A DNA stretch of 64,000 bases, taken from the NCBI RefSeq assembly GCF_015477805.1, contig NZ_JADLQL010000005.1, forward strand, positions 186,001 to 250,000, read 5' to 3'. Shown piece after piece: positions 1 through 8,638 of this stretch. Every line of letters begins with the position of its first letter. Within the stretch, counting starts at the first letter, position 1. The notes under the pieces are model-generated. The model made no database searches and was not told where the DNA came from. It was given only the letters and a program-made list of their open reading frames with translations. Source of the DNA: Nocardia flavorosea (lineage in GTDB: Bacteria > Actinomycetota > Actinomycetes > Mycobacteriales > Mycobacteriaceae). Position numbers and translations under genes: made by a program.

Positions 1-1559
1 GCCAAATCCGCGGGGACACCGCCGAATACCGAGACCACGGTCGCGCCGCCCGCCACGACCCCGCCGGCTACCAGTCCCGCCACCGCGCCCGCCGCGGTGA
101 GCCCACGCCACCAGATCCCCAGTACCAGCAGCGGGCACAGGGTGGACGCGGCGAGCGAGAAGGCCAGACCCACGGTGCGCGACAGATCGAGTGAGACCAC
201 CGACAGTGACAACGCCAGCGGAACCGCGCCCGCGGCCAGTGCCGCCAGCCGGAAATCCCGGATCCGCCCGCGCAGCACATCCGTGCTCAGCACGCCCGCG
301 ATACTCACCACCAGCCCCGAGGAGGTCGACAGGAACGCGGCCATCGCCCCCGCCGCGACCAGTGCTGCCAGCAACTGTCCCGGCAAGCCGGCCAGCGCCG
401 AGGACGGCAGCAGCAGGACCGCGGCATCGGAGGTCCCGGTGATCAGCAGCTGCGGTACGTAGAGACGCGCGAAAACCCCGAGCAGAACCGGGAACAGGTA
501 GAACACGCCGACCATCGCGATCACCGTCAGCGCGGTGGTGCGCGCGGCCCGGCCGTCCCGGTTGGTGTAGAAGCGGACCAGGACGTGCGGGAGACCCATG
601 GTGCCCAGGAAGGTCGCGATCATCAGCGAGTACACCTGGTACTGCGGATGGGGCCCCGCGAAACCGCCGCCCGGCCGCAACCAGTGCGCCCCGTCGGCCG
701 GCGCACCCGCCACCACCGGAACCGCCGAACCTGCTTCGAGGACCAGCCGGGTATCGCGCGCCAGCTCGTGGCTACCCGCGGTGAGCAGCACCCGCCCGTC
801 CACCGGGCGGTCGTCGAGTTCTCCGTGCACCGAAACCCACTGCGGCGCCGGTAGCTGCACCAGCACCGGGGTCGTCACTTCCACGGTCGTACGTTCATCG
901 ACCGTCGGCGGGGCCGCCGCGCCGATCTCCCGTTCCGTCGCACCGCTTCCGAAGAAATGCATCAGCAGGACAAGGGCGGGCAACGCCACCGCGGTCAGCT
1001 TCAACCAGTACTGGAAAGCCTGGACAAGGGTGATCGACCGCATCCCGCCACCGACCACATTCGCCACCACGATCGCGGCGACCGCCACCGCCCCGACCCA
1101 GCCGGGCACCCCGAGCAGAATACGCAGGGTCAGGCCGGCGCCCTGGAACTGCGGGATCACATACACCGCGCACACCAGCACCACCACCAGCGCCGCGAAC
1201 CGGCGCGCCCGCGCCGAACCCAGCCGGAACTCGGCGAAATCGGGGACGGTATAGGCGCCGGAGCGCCGCAGCGGCGCCGCCACGAACAGTAGCAACGCCA
1301 GATAGCCCGCAGTGAATCCCACCGGATACCACAGGGCGTCGGCGCCGTATTTGGCGATCAGCCCCGCCACACCGAGAAACGACGCGGCCGACAGGTACTC
1401 GCCCGATACCGCGGCGGCGTTCCACCGCGGACCGACACTGCGCGAGGCCACCAGGAAATCGGAGGTGGTGCGCGCCCAGCGGACCCCGTACACACCGAGG
1501 AACACCGTCGCGACCGCCGCCGCCAGCAATGCGGCCACGGTGAGCCCGGACGCGTTCAC
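1..1559 (-). CDS. Sodium:solute symporter (SSS family, cation/acetate symporter type), C-terminus missing
   Basis: This is a multi-pass membrane transporter of the sodium/solute symporter family, which takes up small carboxylates such as acetate or pyruvate with Na+ or H+. The reading frame starts at a GTG (VNASGLTV...) and stays open to the window edge, about 519 codons, so the C-terminus is outside. Family landmarks are visible near the N-terminus: a SRSVGP stretch after helix 1, then SGEYLSAASFLGVAGLI and LWYPVGF, followed by alternating hydrophobic helices. A loop of about 90 polar residues follows the sixth or seventh helix. Upstream lie a small membrane protein and a LytTR regulator, a usual partnership for carboxylate symporters. 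The substrate cannot be read from sequence. No good ribosome-binding site precedes the GTG, so the start is moderately certain. Confidence 0.85.
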   Translation of the reverse strand, partial: MNASGLTVAALLAAAVATVFLGVYGVRWARTTSDFLVASRSVGPRWNAAAVSGEYLSAASFLGVAGLIAKYGADALWYPVGFTAGYLALLLFVAAPLRRSGAYTVPDFAEFRLGSARARRFAALVVVLVCAVYVIPQFQGAGLTLRILLGVPGWVGAVAVAAIVVANVVGGGMRSITLVQAFQYWLKLTAVALPALVLLMHFFGSGATEREIGAAAPPTVDERTTVEVTTPVLVQLPAPQWVSVHGELDDRPVDGRVLLTAGSHELARDTRLVLEAGSAVPVVAGAPADGAHWLRPGGGFAGPHPQYQVYSLMIATFLGTMGLPHVLVRFYTNRDGRAARTTALTVIAMVGVFYLFPVLLGVFARLYVPQLLITGTSDAAVLLLPSSALAGLPGQLLAALVAAGAMAAFLSTSSGLVVSIAGVLSTDVLRGRIRDFRLAALAAGAVPLALSLSVVSLDLSRTVGLAFSLAASTLCPLLVLGIWWRGLTAAGAVAGLVAGGVVAGGATVVSVFGGVPADL

Positions 1560-1859
1560 CGTGTACCCGCCACACTGGGATATCCGGGCCGGGCCGGATA
1601 CCGCCGCTTGCCGAGGTCCGACATCCGCGCCACACGGTACTGGCAGACACCGCCGGACACGCCGGTCGAAGCGACCGGCCGACGCCCGCGACCGCGGAGC
1701 CCGCGGACCACACGCGATCGGCGCCACTCCCAGAGTGCCGTCATGGCACAGTCACCGGACCGGAGCCCGCGCGCCGAACCCCGGCCACGGGCCTCACCCA
1801 ACCGGCGGCGACTTCCCCCTGGTGCCCGCACCGCACACCCCCGCCGAAGTCTGTATATC

Positions 1860-2250
1860 CGGGCTGACCACGGCAGCACCCCAGTCCGCCGACCTTGGCC
1901 ACGCACAGCTTGCGGTTTGCCCGGTTTCGGGCCTTGACGTTTACCGGACAGGGAGTCGAACCCGTTCCGATACGCCGCTCGGGCGTCCTGACAGGCTCGC
2001 ACCAGCACCACCGACGACACCTGCGACAGCCACGCCCGCTCGGGGGTGCGTTCGGCCTCGGTGACCACCCGCCGCTGGAGCTCGGCATCGGATAGGTTCA
2101 CCCGGGTAGGTGCGCAGCTTCGCGGGCGCGGAGATTGTCGTTGTACACCACCCGCGCACAGTGACGACGACCAACGATACAAACCCTCGAGCCCCTGATC
2201 ACGAAGCGGTTGATGCGCTATCCCGGCCCTGAAGGACAGAGCCTGCGCGC
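1860..2250 (-). pseudogene. Decayed TnpB (IS200/IS605 or IS607 family) remnant
   Basis: Fragments of a TnpB N-terminal half can be read on the minus strand in different frames. ARVVYNDNLRAREAAHLPG ends in a stop at about 2102. The next frame continues with NLSDAELQRRVVTEA, TPERAWLSQVSSVVLV, ACQDARAAYRNGFDSLSGKR and GPKPGKP (about 2098-1915). A KLCVAKVGGL piece follows near 1900. These match the order of TnpB family motifs, but frameshifts and stops break the frame, and the RuvC catalytic region is not recognisable. The remnant sits in the roughly 700-bp gap (1560-2262) between the symporter and its small membrane partner, which are normally adjacent, so it probably marks an old insertion. No clean terminal repeats or further genes are visible in the rest of the gap. 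Confidence 0.75.
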
Positions 2251-2262
2251 TACGTTTCACGG

Positions 2263-2631
2263 TCAATCTCTCGTGAGCTCGAGGAAATCGTGCTCGTTGC
2301 GTTCGGCGAGCCGCACATAGATCCGGCCGGTGAGCCACAGCAGCGGGTATGCCGCACCGCCCAGCAGAAGCCACGGCAGCCGGATCCCGAGGATCACCGT
2401 CTCGGCGATCGTGGTCACCCGGAACAGCAGCGGCAGCGCCGCGAGCAGCAGGGCCGTCACCAGTGCACAGCTCAACGCCAGCCCGAGTTGCGCGCGGATC
2501 AGACCGCCGATCAGCGCCGCCCCGATCTCGGTCTGCTCGGCGACCTCCACCCGCGTGCGTACCCGCCGCGCGCCGCGGCGTTCGGCGAGTACCACCCGCT
2601 CACGCGGGCCTCTGGGGGGCGGGCCGATCAT
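2263..2631 (-). CDS. Small two-helix membrane protein, symporter partner
   Basis: A 122-residue protein with an Arg-rich cytosolic N-terminus and two hydrophobic segments (about residues 44-75 and 84-104), followed by a charged tail ending HDFLELTRD. The arrangement resembles the small DUF485-like subunits that precede SSS symporters such as ActP. The family assignment is by context and topology rather than by a strong motif. The ATG overlaps the stop of the LytTR regulator (ATGA), so the two are translationally coupled. The symporter that should follow directly is displaced by the TnpB remnant. Confidence 0.75.
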   Translation of the reverse strand: MIGPPPRGPRERVVLAERRGARRVRTRVEVAEQTEIGAALIGGLIRAQLGLALSCALVTALLLAALPLLFRVTTIAETVILGIRLPWLLLGGAAYPLLWLTGRIYVRLAERNEHDFLELTRD

Positions 2632-3368
2632 CGCCGGTCCGGATGCGGGCCCTGCACCAGCCGCTGTTTGAGCTCGCGGACCTGGCGCCGGCTCACCGGT
2701 AGCTCCACCATTGCGGCGCCGCGCAGGCAGACCCGGGTCGCCGCGCCGACCGTGCGCAGACCGGTGACCCGGTCCAGGGCCACCAGATACGACCGGTGCA
2801 CCCGCAGGAACCCGTCCCGCCAGCGTTCCTGCAGTGCCGACAGCGGGATCCGGACCAGATGCGAACCGGTATCGGTGTGCAGGCGCGCATAATCGCCTTC
2901 GGCCTCCACCCAGCTCACCTGTGATCGATGCACCAGCGTGGTGACCCCGCCGAGTTCCACCGGGATCACCTCGTTGTTCCCGGCGGGCGCCGGCTCCGGT
3001 CCGCTGCGGGCGCGCCGGTCCGCGACCCGCCGCAATGCGGCGCCCAGCCGTTCCTGCCGCACCGGTTTGAGCAGGTAGTCCACCGCGCCGAGGTCGAACG
3101 CCGCCACCGCGTGGTCTTCGTGGGCGGTGACGAAAACGATCGCCGGCGGATCGGCGAATTCGGCGAGCACCCCCGCCAGTTCCATTCCGTCCAGGCCCGG
3201 CATATTGATATCGAGGAAAACCACGTCGGCGCCGTGGGCGCGCAGTATCCGCAGCGCGCCGGTCGCGTCGGCGGCGCCGTGCAGTTCGGTCACCGCGGGT
3301 TCGGCGCGGAGGAGATACAGCAGCTCGTCCAGCGCCGGCGGCTCGTCGTCCACGGCCAGCACCCGCAT
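2628..3368 (-). CDS. LytTR-family response regulator
   Basis: A 246-residue two-domain response regulator. Residues 1-120 form a receiver domain: VDDEPPALDELL carries the acidic pocket, VFLDINMPGLDG the phospho-accepting Asp, and VTAHEDHAVAAFDLGAVDYLLKPV the conserved Thr and Lys. Residues about 145-246 form a LytTR DNA-binding domain (WVEAEGDYARLHT, FLRVHRSYLVAL). The ATG is chosen because GGAAAGG lies just upstream and the receiver starts immediately. The gene heads a LytTR - small membrane protein - symporter unit, so it probably controls the transporter. No sensor histidine kinase is adjacent. The upstream neighbour is an unrelated VOC protein, so the kinase must lie elsewhere. Confidence 0.92.
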   Translation of the reverse strand: MRVLAVDDEPPALDELLYLLRAEPAVTELHGAADATGALRILRAHGADVVFLDINMPGLDGMELAGVLAEFADPPAIVFVTAHEDHAVAAFDLGAVDYLLKPVRQERLGAALRRVADRRARSGPEPAPAGNNEVIPVELGGVTTLVHRSQVSWVEAEGDYARLHTDTGSHLVRIPLSALQERWRDGFLRVHRSYLVALDRVTGLRTVGAATRVCLRGAAMVELPVSRRQVRELKQRLVQGPHPDRR

Positions 3369-3481
3369 CCGCCCGACCTTTCCTGCTACATCGACCCGAT
3401 CATGGTAATCATCGACACCGGGCAGCGGGGGCCGGTCCGGGTATCCGGGCGCGCACGGCGCCGCGGGCGGACCGGGCCGGG

Positions 3482-3943
3482 TCAGGACCCGAGCTGGTCC
3501 ATTCGCCGCTGCATTTCCTCCGGTTCGATATCTTCCACATGGGTGGCCACCGTCCACTGATGCCCCCACGGGTCGACGAACGATCCGGTGCGGTCGCCGT
3601 AGAACTGGGTTTCCGGGGCGCTGATCTCGGTGGCCCCGCCCGCCAGCGCGGTGGTGTAGGCGGTATCCATATCCGCGACGTAGACGTACAGGTTGACCGG
3701 TGTACCGCCGACCGAATGCGGATCGCGGAAGGCCATATCGGGTGCCGGATCGCCGAGCATCAATACGGAGTTGCCGATGAGCAGCTCGCAGTGCATCACC
3801 GTGCCGTCGGGTCCGGGGATGCGCATCCGCTCGGTGGCCCCGAAGACGCGTTTGTAGAACTCGACCGCGTCGGCGGCGCCGGCGATCGCCAGACCGGGTG
3901 AAATGGTCGGATAACCTTCGGGAATCGGGGGGACATCGGACAT
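3482..3943 (-). CDS. VOC/glyoxalase-superfamily protein (PhnB-like)
   Basis: A 153-residue single-chain member of the vicinal oxygen chelate superfamily. It begins MSDVPPIPEGYPTISPGLAI and shows the family's repeated beta-alpha-beta-beta-beta modules: AVEFYKRVFGATE, MHCELLIGNSVLMLGD, NLYVYVADMDTAY and GDRTGSFVDPWGHQWTVATHVED. The closing DPWGHQW motif is typical of the PhnB/YdcJ-like subgroup often annotated as bleomycin-resistance or glyoxalase-like. The actual substrate is unknown. The start is supported by GGAGGT eight bases upstream. It stands 113 bp upstream of the LytTR gene and may be a separate transcription unit. Confidence 0.88.
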   Translation of the reverse strand: MSDVPPIPEGYPTISPGLAIAGAADAVEFYKRVFGATERMRIPGPDGTVMHCELLIGNSVLMLGDPAPDMAFRDPHSVGGTPVNLYVYVADMDTAYTTALAGGATEISAPETQFYGDRTGSFVDPWGHQWTVATHVEDIEPEEMQRRMDQLGS

Positions 3944-4036
3944 CGCAAGACCTCCGGTCTCGGATCGGATTGTCGGACACTGCGAGCCTAGGCCCGCACC
4001 ACAGCGATTGCCGGTGACCGACACAACCGGCCGGTA

Positions 4037-4984
4037 TCAGTCGCCCCAGCTCACGTTGGTCTCGATGACCTGCCGCAGCTCGGTGGCGTTGCGCGGGTTC
4101 CGGTAGAACTGGTGCCCGCCGATGCTGATCGACCCGGCGACCGGAAGCGGCAGCCCCAGGTCGACGGTGATCTCACCGCTGCCCCGCATCGTGTAGTCCT
4201 CGATATCGAGCGTACCGGCCGCGTTCGGCAGATCCCAGGTACTGGATTTCGGCGTCTGGGTGACGTCGAGCCGGATGGACAGCCGGCCGCCGTCCCGGGC
4301 CACGAGCGTGGCGGTGGTGACCTGGTCCAGGTCCACCCCGCCGCGGACCGTCTGGCGCACCTGCCAGACCGCCCCCACCCCCACCGGCTCGTCGGGGAAC
4401 GTGATCGACCGGTATACCGCCTGGTAGAAAGCCTGTTCGAGCGCGACCCGCGCCGAGTTGGAGGTTTCCGGCGAGGGCGCCAGCCGCAGCGCGGTGATCC
4501 CGCCGAGTTCGCTCATCTCCAGCCCGGCATGCGAACCGTCGGCCGCGGTGAGCGCCTCCGACAGCGCCGGATCGGGGGTGGTGACCTCGCCGAGGGTCAG
4601 CTCCACTCCCTCGGAATCCGCGGTGGCGGTCATCGGGATGGTGAGCGCGGGACTGGAGAAGTCGCGGACCTGCTGGGAATCGATCTGCTGCTGGATGTGG
4701 TGGTCGGTGCGCAGGGTAACCGCCTGGATCGTGCCCTCGTAGTAGGAGGGGCGCAGGAGCGTCCGGGGTTCGCTACCGGGATCCACCACGCTCACCTCCG
4801 CCGCGGCGATCGGCACCGTCACCTCGTTACCGATACCGAGGGGTTCGGTCCCGTCCGCCTCGGCTGCCGATTCCCCGGTGTCACTGCACCCGGCCCCGAA
4901 GGTGGTCAGTCCCAGCGCGAGAACCAGCATCAGCACTCTGGACCGCGCTTGGCGGGCCGAAGAAAGCGAACACAACACCGTCAC
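4037..4984 (-). CDS. Secreted lipoprotein of unknown function
   Basis: A 315-residue exported lipoprotein. The N-terminus has basic residues (RQARSR), a hydrophobic stretch (VLMLVLALGLTTFGAG) and a lipobox ending in GAGC followed by Ser-Asp. The mature part is a soluble domain with no further membrane helix and a small number of aromatic residues near the end (GHQFYRNPRNATELRQV). I do not recognise a named family. The GTG used as start gives a normal signal peptide; an internal ATG (MLVLALGL) would give a very short one. The gene diverges from lspA, the lipoprotein signal peptidase that would process it, across about 130 bp. Confidence 0.8.
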   Translation of the reverse strand: MTVLCSLSSARQARSRVLMLVLALGLTTFGAGCSDTGESAAEADGTEPLGIGNEVTVPIAAAEVSVVDPGSEPRTLLRPSYYEGTIQAVTLRTDHHIQQQIDSQQVRDFSSPALTIPMTATADSEGVELTLGEVTTPDPALSEALTAADGSHAGLEMSELGGITALRLAPSPETSNSARVALEQAFYQAVYRSITFPDEPVGVGAVWQVRQTVRGGVDLDQVTTATLVARDGGRLSIRLDVTQTPKSSTWDLPNAAGTLDIEDYTMRGSGEITVDLGLPLPVAGSISIGGHQFYRNPRNATELRQVIETNVSWGD

Positions 4985-5117
4985 GCCCGACAGCCTACGA
5001 GGCGTTCCTGAGGAAGGGCTGGGACATTCGGGGCGACCATACTGAGGAACACCGATGCGGGCACTGTGCGCACCGGTGCGGGTGCCCACGTGCCGGGCCG
5101 GGCTGCCTCGAGAGATG

Positions 5118-5858
5118 ATGGTCGGCGTGAACAAGGACCGTACGCGCGAGCAGGACCCCGACCGCCCGAGTGGGGACGGACCACAGCCCCGCCAACGGCT
5201 GCCGCTCCTGCTGACGATCGCGGTGACCCTGTTCACGCTGGATCTGGTCACGAAGATCGTGGTCGTCGAGCAGATCCAGCCCGGTGAACGGATTTCGCTG
5301 ATCGGCGATTTCGTGCAGCTCGTCCTGGTACGTAATCCGGGGGCCGCGTTCTCGATGGCCACCGGGATGACCTGGCTGCTCACGCTCATCGCGGCCGCGG
5401 TCGTGATCGGTGTCCTGCGGATCGGCCGCACCCTGCGTTCGCCGCTGTGGGCGATCGGCCTCGGCGGAGTACTCGGCGGGGCGTTCGGCAACCTGATGGA
5501 CCGGCTGTTCCGGGCGCCGGGCCCGATGCAGGGGCATGTGGTCGATTTCTTCTCGGTCGGCTCATTTCCGGTGTTCAACGTGGCCGATTCGTCGATCGTC
5601 TGCGGCGCGATCCTGCTGGTGGTGCTGACGGTGTTCGGTTTCGAACCCGACGGCACCCGCTACCACCGCGACCCCGCCGCCGAGGACTCCACCGTTTCCG
5701 AAGCGGCACCGTCCGCGACCACGCAGGCCGATCCGCCCGATGATCCCGGCCCCGGGAGCGGCGAGACCGGCGAATCGCCCGAGCCCGATCGTGGTGAGCC
5801 CACGGGCGGAGCCGGTGACCCCGCGGCCGCCCGCACCGGCAAGGACACCGCCGCATGA
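5118..5858 (+). CDS. lspA: Lipoprotein signal peptidase (signal peptidase II)
   Basis: LspA cleaves the signal peptide of prolipoproteins after diacylglyceryl transfer, within the plasma membrane. Four hydrophobic segments are visible, as are the family boxes: LDLVTK near the first helix, VRNPGAAFS, GNLMDR and VDFFSVGSFPVFNVADSSI. The catalytic aspartates are those of GNLMDR and FNVADS. After the last helix the protein continues with about 70 acidic, Pro/Gly/Asp-rich residues, so at roughly 246 residues it is longer than most LspA proteins. The start is uncertain: ATG ATG at 5115/5118 or GTG at 5127. The stop overlaps the ATG of the next gene (ATGA). The lspA-rlu pair matches Rv1539-Rv1540. 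Confidence 0.93.
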   Translation: MVGVNKDRTREQDPDRPSGDGPQPRQRLPLLLTIAVTLFTLDLVTKIVVVEQIQPGERISLIGDFVQLVLVRNPGAAFSMATGMTWLLTLIAAAVVIGVLRIGRTLRSPLWAIGLGGVLGGAFGNLMDRLFRAPGPMQGHVVDFFSVGSFPVFNVADSSIVCGAILLVVLTVFGFEPDGTRYHRDPAAEDSTVSEAAPSATTQADPPDDPGPGSGETGESPEPDRGEPTGGAGDPAAARTGKDTAA

Positions 5859-6781
5859 GGGAAACCAGGACCATGCCCGTCCCCGACGGGCTCGACGGAA
5901 TGCGAGTGGACGCCGGACTGGCGCGGTTGCTCGGCCTCTCCCGGACGGCCGTGGCCGCACTCGCCGAGGAGGGGTCGGTCCAGCTCGACGGTGTGGCCGC
6001 CGGAAAATCCGATCGGCTCACCGCCGGTGCGTGGCTCGAGGTGGTGTTCCCCGAACCCCGCCGCGAGCTGACCATCGAGGCCGAGCCCGTGAAGGGGATG
6101 AAAATCCTCTACGCCGACGACGATATCGTCGCCGTCGACAAACCGGTCGGCGTGGCCGCGCACGCCGGCGTCGGCTGGAGCGGACCCACTGTGGTGGGCG
6201 GCCTGGCCGCGGCCGGGTACCGGATCTCCACCTCCGGCGCGCACGAGCGGCAGGGCATCGTGCACCGCCTCGATGTCGGCACCTCCGGGGTCATGGTGGT
6301 GGCGCAGTCCGAGCATGCCTACACCGTGCTCAAACGCGCCTTCAAACAGCGCACCGTGGACAAGCGCTATCACGCGCTGGTGCAGGGCCATCCCGATCCC
6401 AGCAGCGGCACCATCGACGCGCCGATCGGCCGCGCCCGGGGCGGCGACTGGAAATTCGCGGTGACCTCCGACGGCCGGCCCAGCATCACCCACTACGACA
6501 CGGTGGAGGCGTTCCAGGCCGCCAGCCTGCTCGATATCCACCTGGAAACGGGTCGTACGCACCAGATCCGGGTGCATTTCTCGGCGATCCGGCACCCCTG
6601 CTGCGGGGATCTGACCTACGGTGCGGACCCGCGGCTGGCCGAACGGCTCGGGCTGCAACGCCAATGGCTGCACGCCCGTTCATTGGGCTTCCAGCATCCG
6701 GCCGACGGCCGCTACCTGGAGATCACCAGCGACTACCCGGACGACCTCGCCGGGGCGTTGCGCATCCTGCGCGAGGCCTGA
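5855..6781 (+). CDS. RluA/RluD-family 23S rRNA pseudouridine synthase
   Basis: A 308-residue enzyme that isomerises uridine to pseudouridine in RNA. Residues about 15-75 form an S4-type RNA-binding domain (MRVDAGLARLLGLSRTAVAAL). The catalytic domain carries HRLDVGTSG with the nucleophilic Asp, and later LETGRTHQIRVHF and GDLTYGA, all typical of the RluA/C/D family. The ATG overlaps the lspA stop by 4 bp, indicating coupled translation. The lspA-rlu arrangement is conserved in actinobacteria. Which uridine is modified cannot be decided; RluD-like is most likely. Confidence 0.93.
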   Translation: MRETRTMPVPDGLDGMRVDAGLARLLGLSRTAVAALAEEGSVQLDGVAAGKSDRLTAGAWLEVVFPEPRRELTIEAEPVKGMKILYADDDIVAVDKPVGVAAHAGVGWSGPTVVGGLAAAGYRISTSGAHERQGIVHRLDVGTSGVMVVAQSEHAYTVLKRAFKQRTVDKRYHALVQGHPDPSSGTIDAPIGRARGGDWKFAVTSDGRPSITHYDTVEAFQAASLLDIHLETGRTHQIRVHFSAIRHPCCGDLTYGADPRLAERLGLQRQWLHARSLGFQHPADGRYLEITSDYPDDLAGALRILREA

Positions 6782-6787
6782 CCCGCC

Positions 6788-7525
6788 GTGCCCGCCGACC
6801 ACGATCCCGCGGCGCGGCCGCCCGCTGAGGGGCGCGCCGGACCGGGGTCCGCAGCCCGGCGTGACCGGCTGCGCGCGCTCGGTTTCGCTGCCGCGGCCGC
6901 GGTATTCGCGGCTACCGTCGTCGCATTGGGCATTGCGAACCCGCCCGTCCCGGACAGTATCTCCACCGATCGGCTCGGACCCGAAACGGGTGAACCGATC
7001 GCGCACTACCTCGACCGCGCCCGCGATTCGCTGACCGGCGCCGATACGGGTGACCGCTGGGCGCTGGTCTCGTTCACCGATTACCGGACCGCCGCCGCTC
7101 TCACCGGCCTGCCGGACGGTGTACGGGTGAGCCAGGCGCTGTATCAGGTACCGCTCCCTCGTGTGGCTACCCCGCTGGTGGCCGTCCAGGTTCCCGCCGG
7201 GGCGACCGCGCTGTCCCGGTCCGGCACGGATGCGGCCTGGCAGTTGACCGACCGCCGTCGCTACACCGCCGACGGCACGCGCGGGGCGCAGGTCCTGGAC
7301 GTGTCGATCGCCCGGCTCCGGGCCGGCTGCGCCTGCTCGCCCGGCCTGGTCGTGCGGGCACCGCTGTCCCGGCTGCGCGAACTGGCCGAACGGCCCGGTA
7401 TCCGTGCGATCCAGGCCCTCCCGGCCGATGCCGTCGCCGGACGGTTCGCCGTGGCGCCCCTGCTCCCCGACAGCGCGGACCCGGTCGCCCCGCCGCCCGA
7501 CGACGGTCCCGTACCTGCTGGTTGA
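6788..7525 (+). CDS. Membrane-anchored protein of unknown function
   Basis: A 245-residue protein starting at GTG six bases after the pseudouridine synthase stop, so probably the third gene of that operon. It has a short Arg-rich cytosolic N-terminus and one hydrophobic helix (about residues 29-50, ALGFAAAAAVFAATVVALGI). The rest is an extracytoplasmic domain containing a CAC dipeptide-type motif (RAGCACSPGLVV). The tail is Pro/Asp-rich. I do not recognise a family. In M. tuberculosis the corresponding place after Rv1540 is held by the lipoprotein gene lprI, which this protein does not resemble. Its stop is 1 bp from the convergent phzF-like gene. Confidence 0.72.
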   Translation: MPADHDPAARPPAEGRAGPGSAARRDRLRALGFAAAAAVFAATVVALGIANPPVPDSISTDRLGPETGEPIAHYLDRARDSLTGADTGDRWALVSFTDYRTAAALTGLPDGVRVSQALYQVPLPRVATPLVAVQVPAGATALSRSGTDAAWQLTDRRRYTADGTRGAQVLDVSIARLRAGCACSPGLVVRAPLSRLRELAERPGIRAIQALPADAVAGRFAVAPLLPDSADPVAPPPDDGPVPAG

Positions 7526-7526
7526 T

Positions 7527-8345
7527 TCAGAAATCCAGGTTCACCACACCGTCGAGGTACCGGCGGCACCGGCCGCTCAGCAGCACCCGGTCACCGGCCA
7601 GCTCCACCCCCAGCGTGCCGCCCCGCCGGGACAGCTGCCGGGCCATCAGGTGCGGCCGCCCCAGTTCGGCGCTCCACAACGGCGCGAGCTGCGCATGCGC
7701 GGACCCGGTCACCGGATCTTCCGGTACGCCGACACCGGGTGCGAAGAACCGCGAAACGAAGTCCACCTCGTCACCCGGCGCGGTCACGATCACACCGCGC
7801 GCCAGCGGCGGGAACGCGCCGAGTGCCGGAGCCAGGTCCCGGACCTGCCGCTCGGACTCCACCACGAACACCACATCGGTTCCCGTGAACGCCCGTACCG
7901 GTTCGACCCCGAGCGCGGCCACCAGCGCCGGAGCGGGGTCGGCCGGCGAGGATGGCACGGCCGGCAGGTCCAAGATGTAGACATCGTCGTCGGTGCGGTC
8001 CACCCGCAACCAGCCGCTGTGCGTGAAGAAACCGACCCGGTCGACGCCGGGGGCGATATCGGTGAGGATCTGCGCTGCACTGGCCAGTGTCGCGTGCCCG
8101 CACATCGCGACCTCCGTCATCGGGGTGAACCAGCGCAGGTGATAGGCGGGCCCGTCCACGGGGGGCGCCCCGGCTTCCGGAGGCAGCCGGGAGGTGTAGA
8201 ACGCGGTTTCGGCGAGGTTGTTCTCCTCGGCCAGCTGTTGCAGCACGCTATCGGGTAACCAATCCGGTAACGGCATGACCGCGGCCGGATTCCCGGAGAA
8301 CGGTGCGTCGGCGAACGCGTCGATCTGGTGCAGCAGAACCTCCAT
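7527..8345 (-). CDS. PhzF-family isomerase/epimerase-like protein
   Basis: A 272-residue PhzF-fold protein, a relative of diaminopimelate epimerase that acts on small acids. The opening EVLLHQIDAFADAPFSGNPAAVMPL, the NNLAETAF motif (conserved Glu in the active site), the VAMCGHATLA motif and the closing EDPVTGSAHAQLAPLW all match the family. The ATG at 8345 is preferred because the PhzF domain begins with the next residues; longer upstream starts would add unrelated sequence. The substrate is unknown. The gene is monocistronic and convergent with the preceding operon. The 293 bp upstream (8346-8638) hold nothing I can support. Confidence 0.9.
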   Translation of the reverse strand: MEVLLHQIDAFADAPFSGNPAAVMPLPDWLPDSVLQQLAEENNLAETAFYTSRLPPEAGAPPVDGPAYHLRWFTPMTEVAMCGHATLASAAQILTDIAPGVDRVGFFTHSGWLRVDRTDDDVYILDLPAVPSSPADPAPALVAALGVEPVRAFTGTDVVFVVESERQVRDLAPALGAFPPLARGVIVTAPGDEVDFVSRFFAPGVGVPEDPVTGSAHAQLAPLWSAELGRPHLMARQLSRRGGTLGVELAGDRVLLSGRCRRYLDGVVNLDF

Positions 8346-8638
8346 GCCATGAAGGTACTCCAGCGGTGAATAAGCGCTCTGCACAAGCCATCTGGGCCTC
8401 TACGGATACCGCTCCCGCCCCGCTCAGGCGACGGATCGCCGGTCGGGTCGGGGTGTCGCGATCAATCCCGGCTCGCCACCGCGATTTCGGCGGCACCGCG
8501 CCCTCGATCGAACGAGGCGGCGCGGACTATGCCTCGCGGTTTTCCGCGCGCAACCCCTCCGGACCCGCGGCCGCCCCTGCCCACCGGCGAACTCCACGGG
8601 GCGGGCATACCGCGAATACCGGACGACGGTGATCCGGT

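Noticed and set aside
1951..1963. tRNA T-arm look-alike (GGGAGTCGAACCC)
   Set aside because: It lies in the TnpB remnant, codes for FDS of SGNGFDSLSG, and no acceptor stem, anticodon arm or CCA region can be folded around it.
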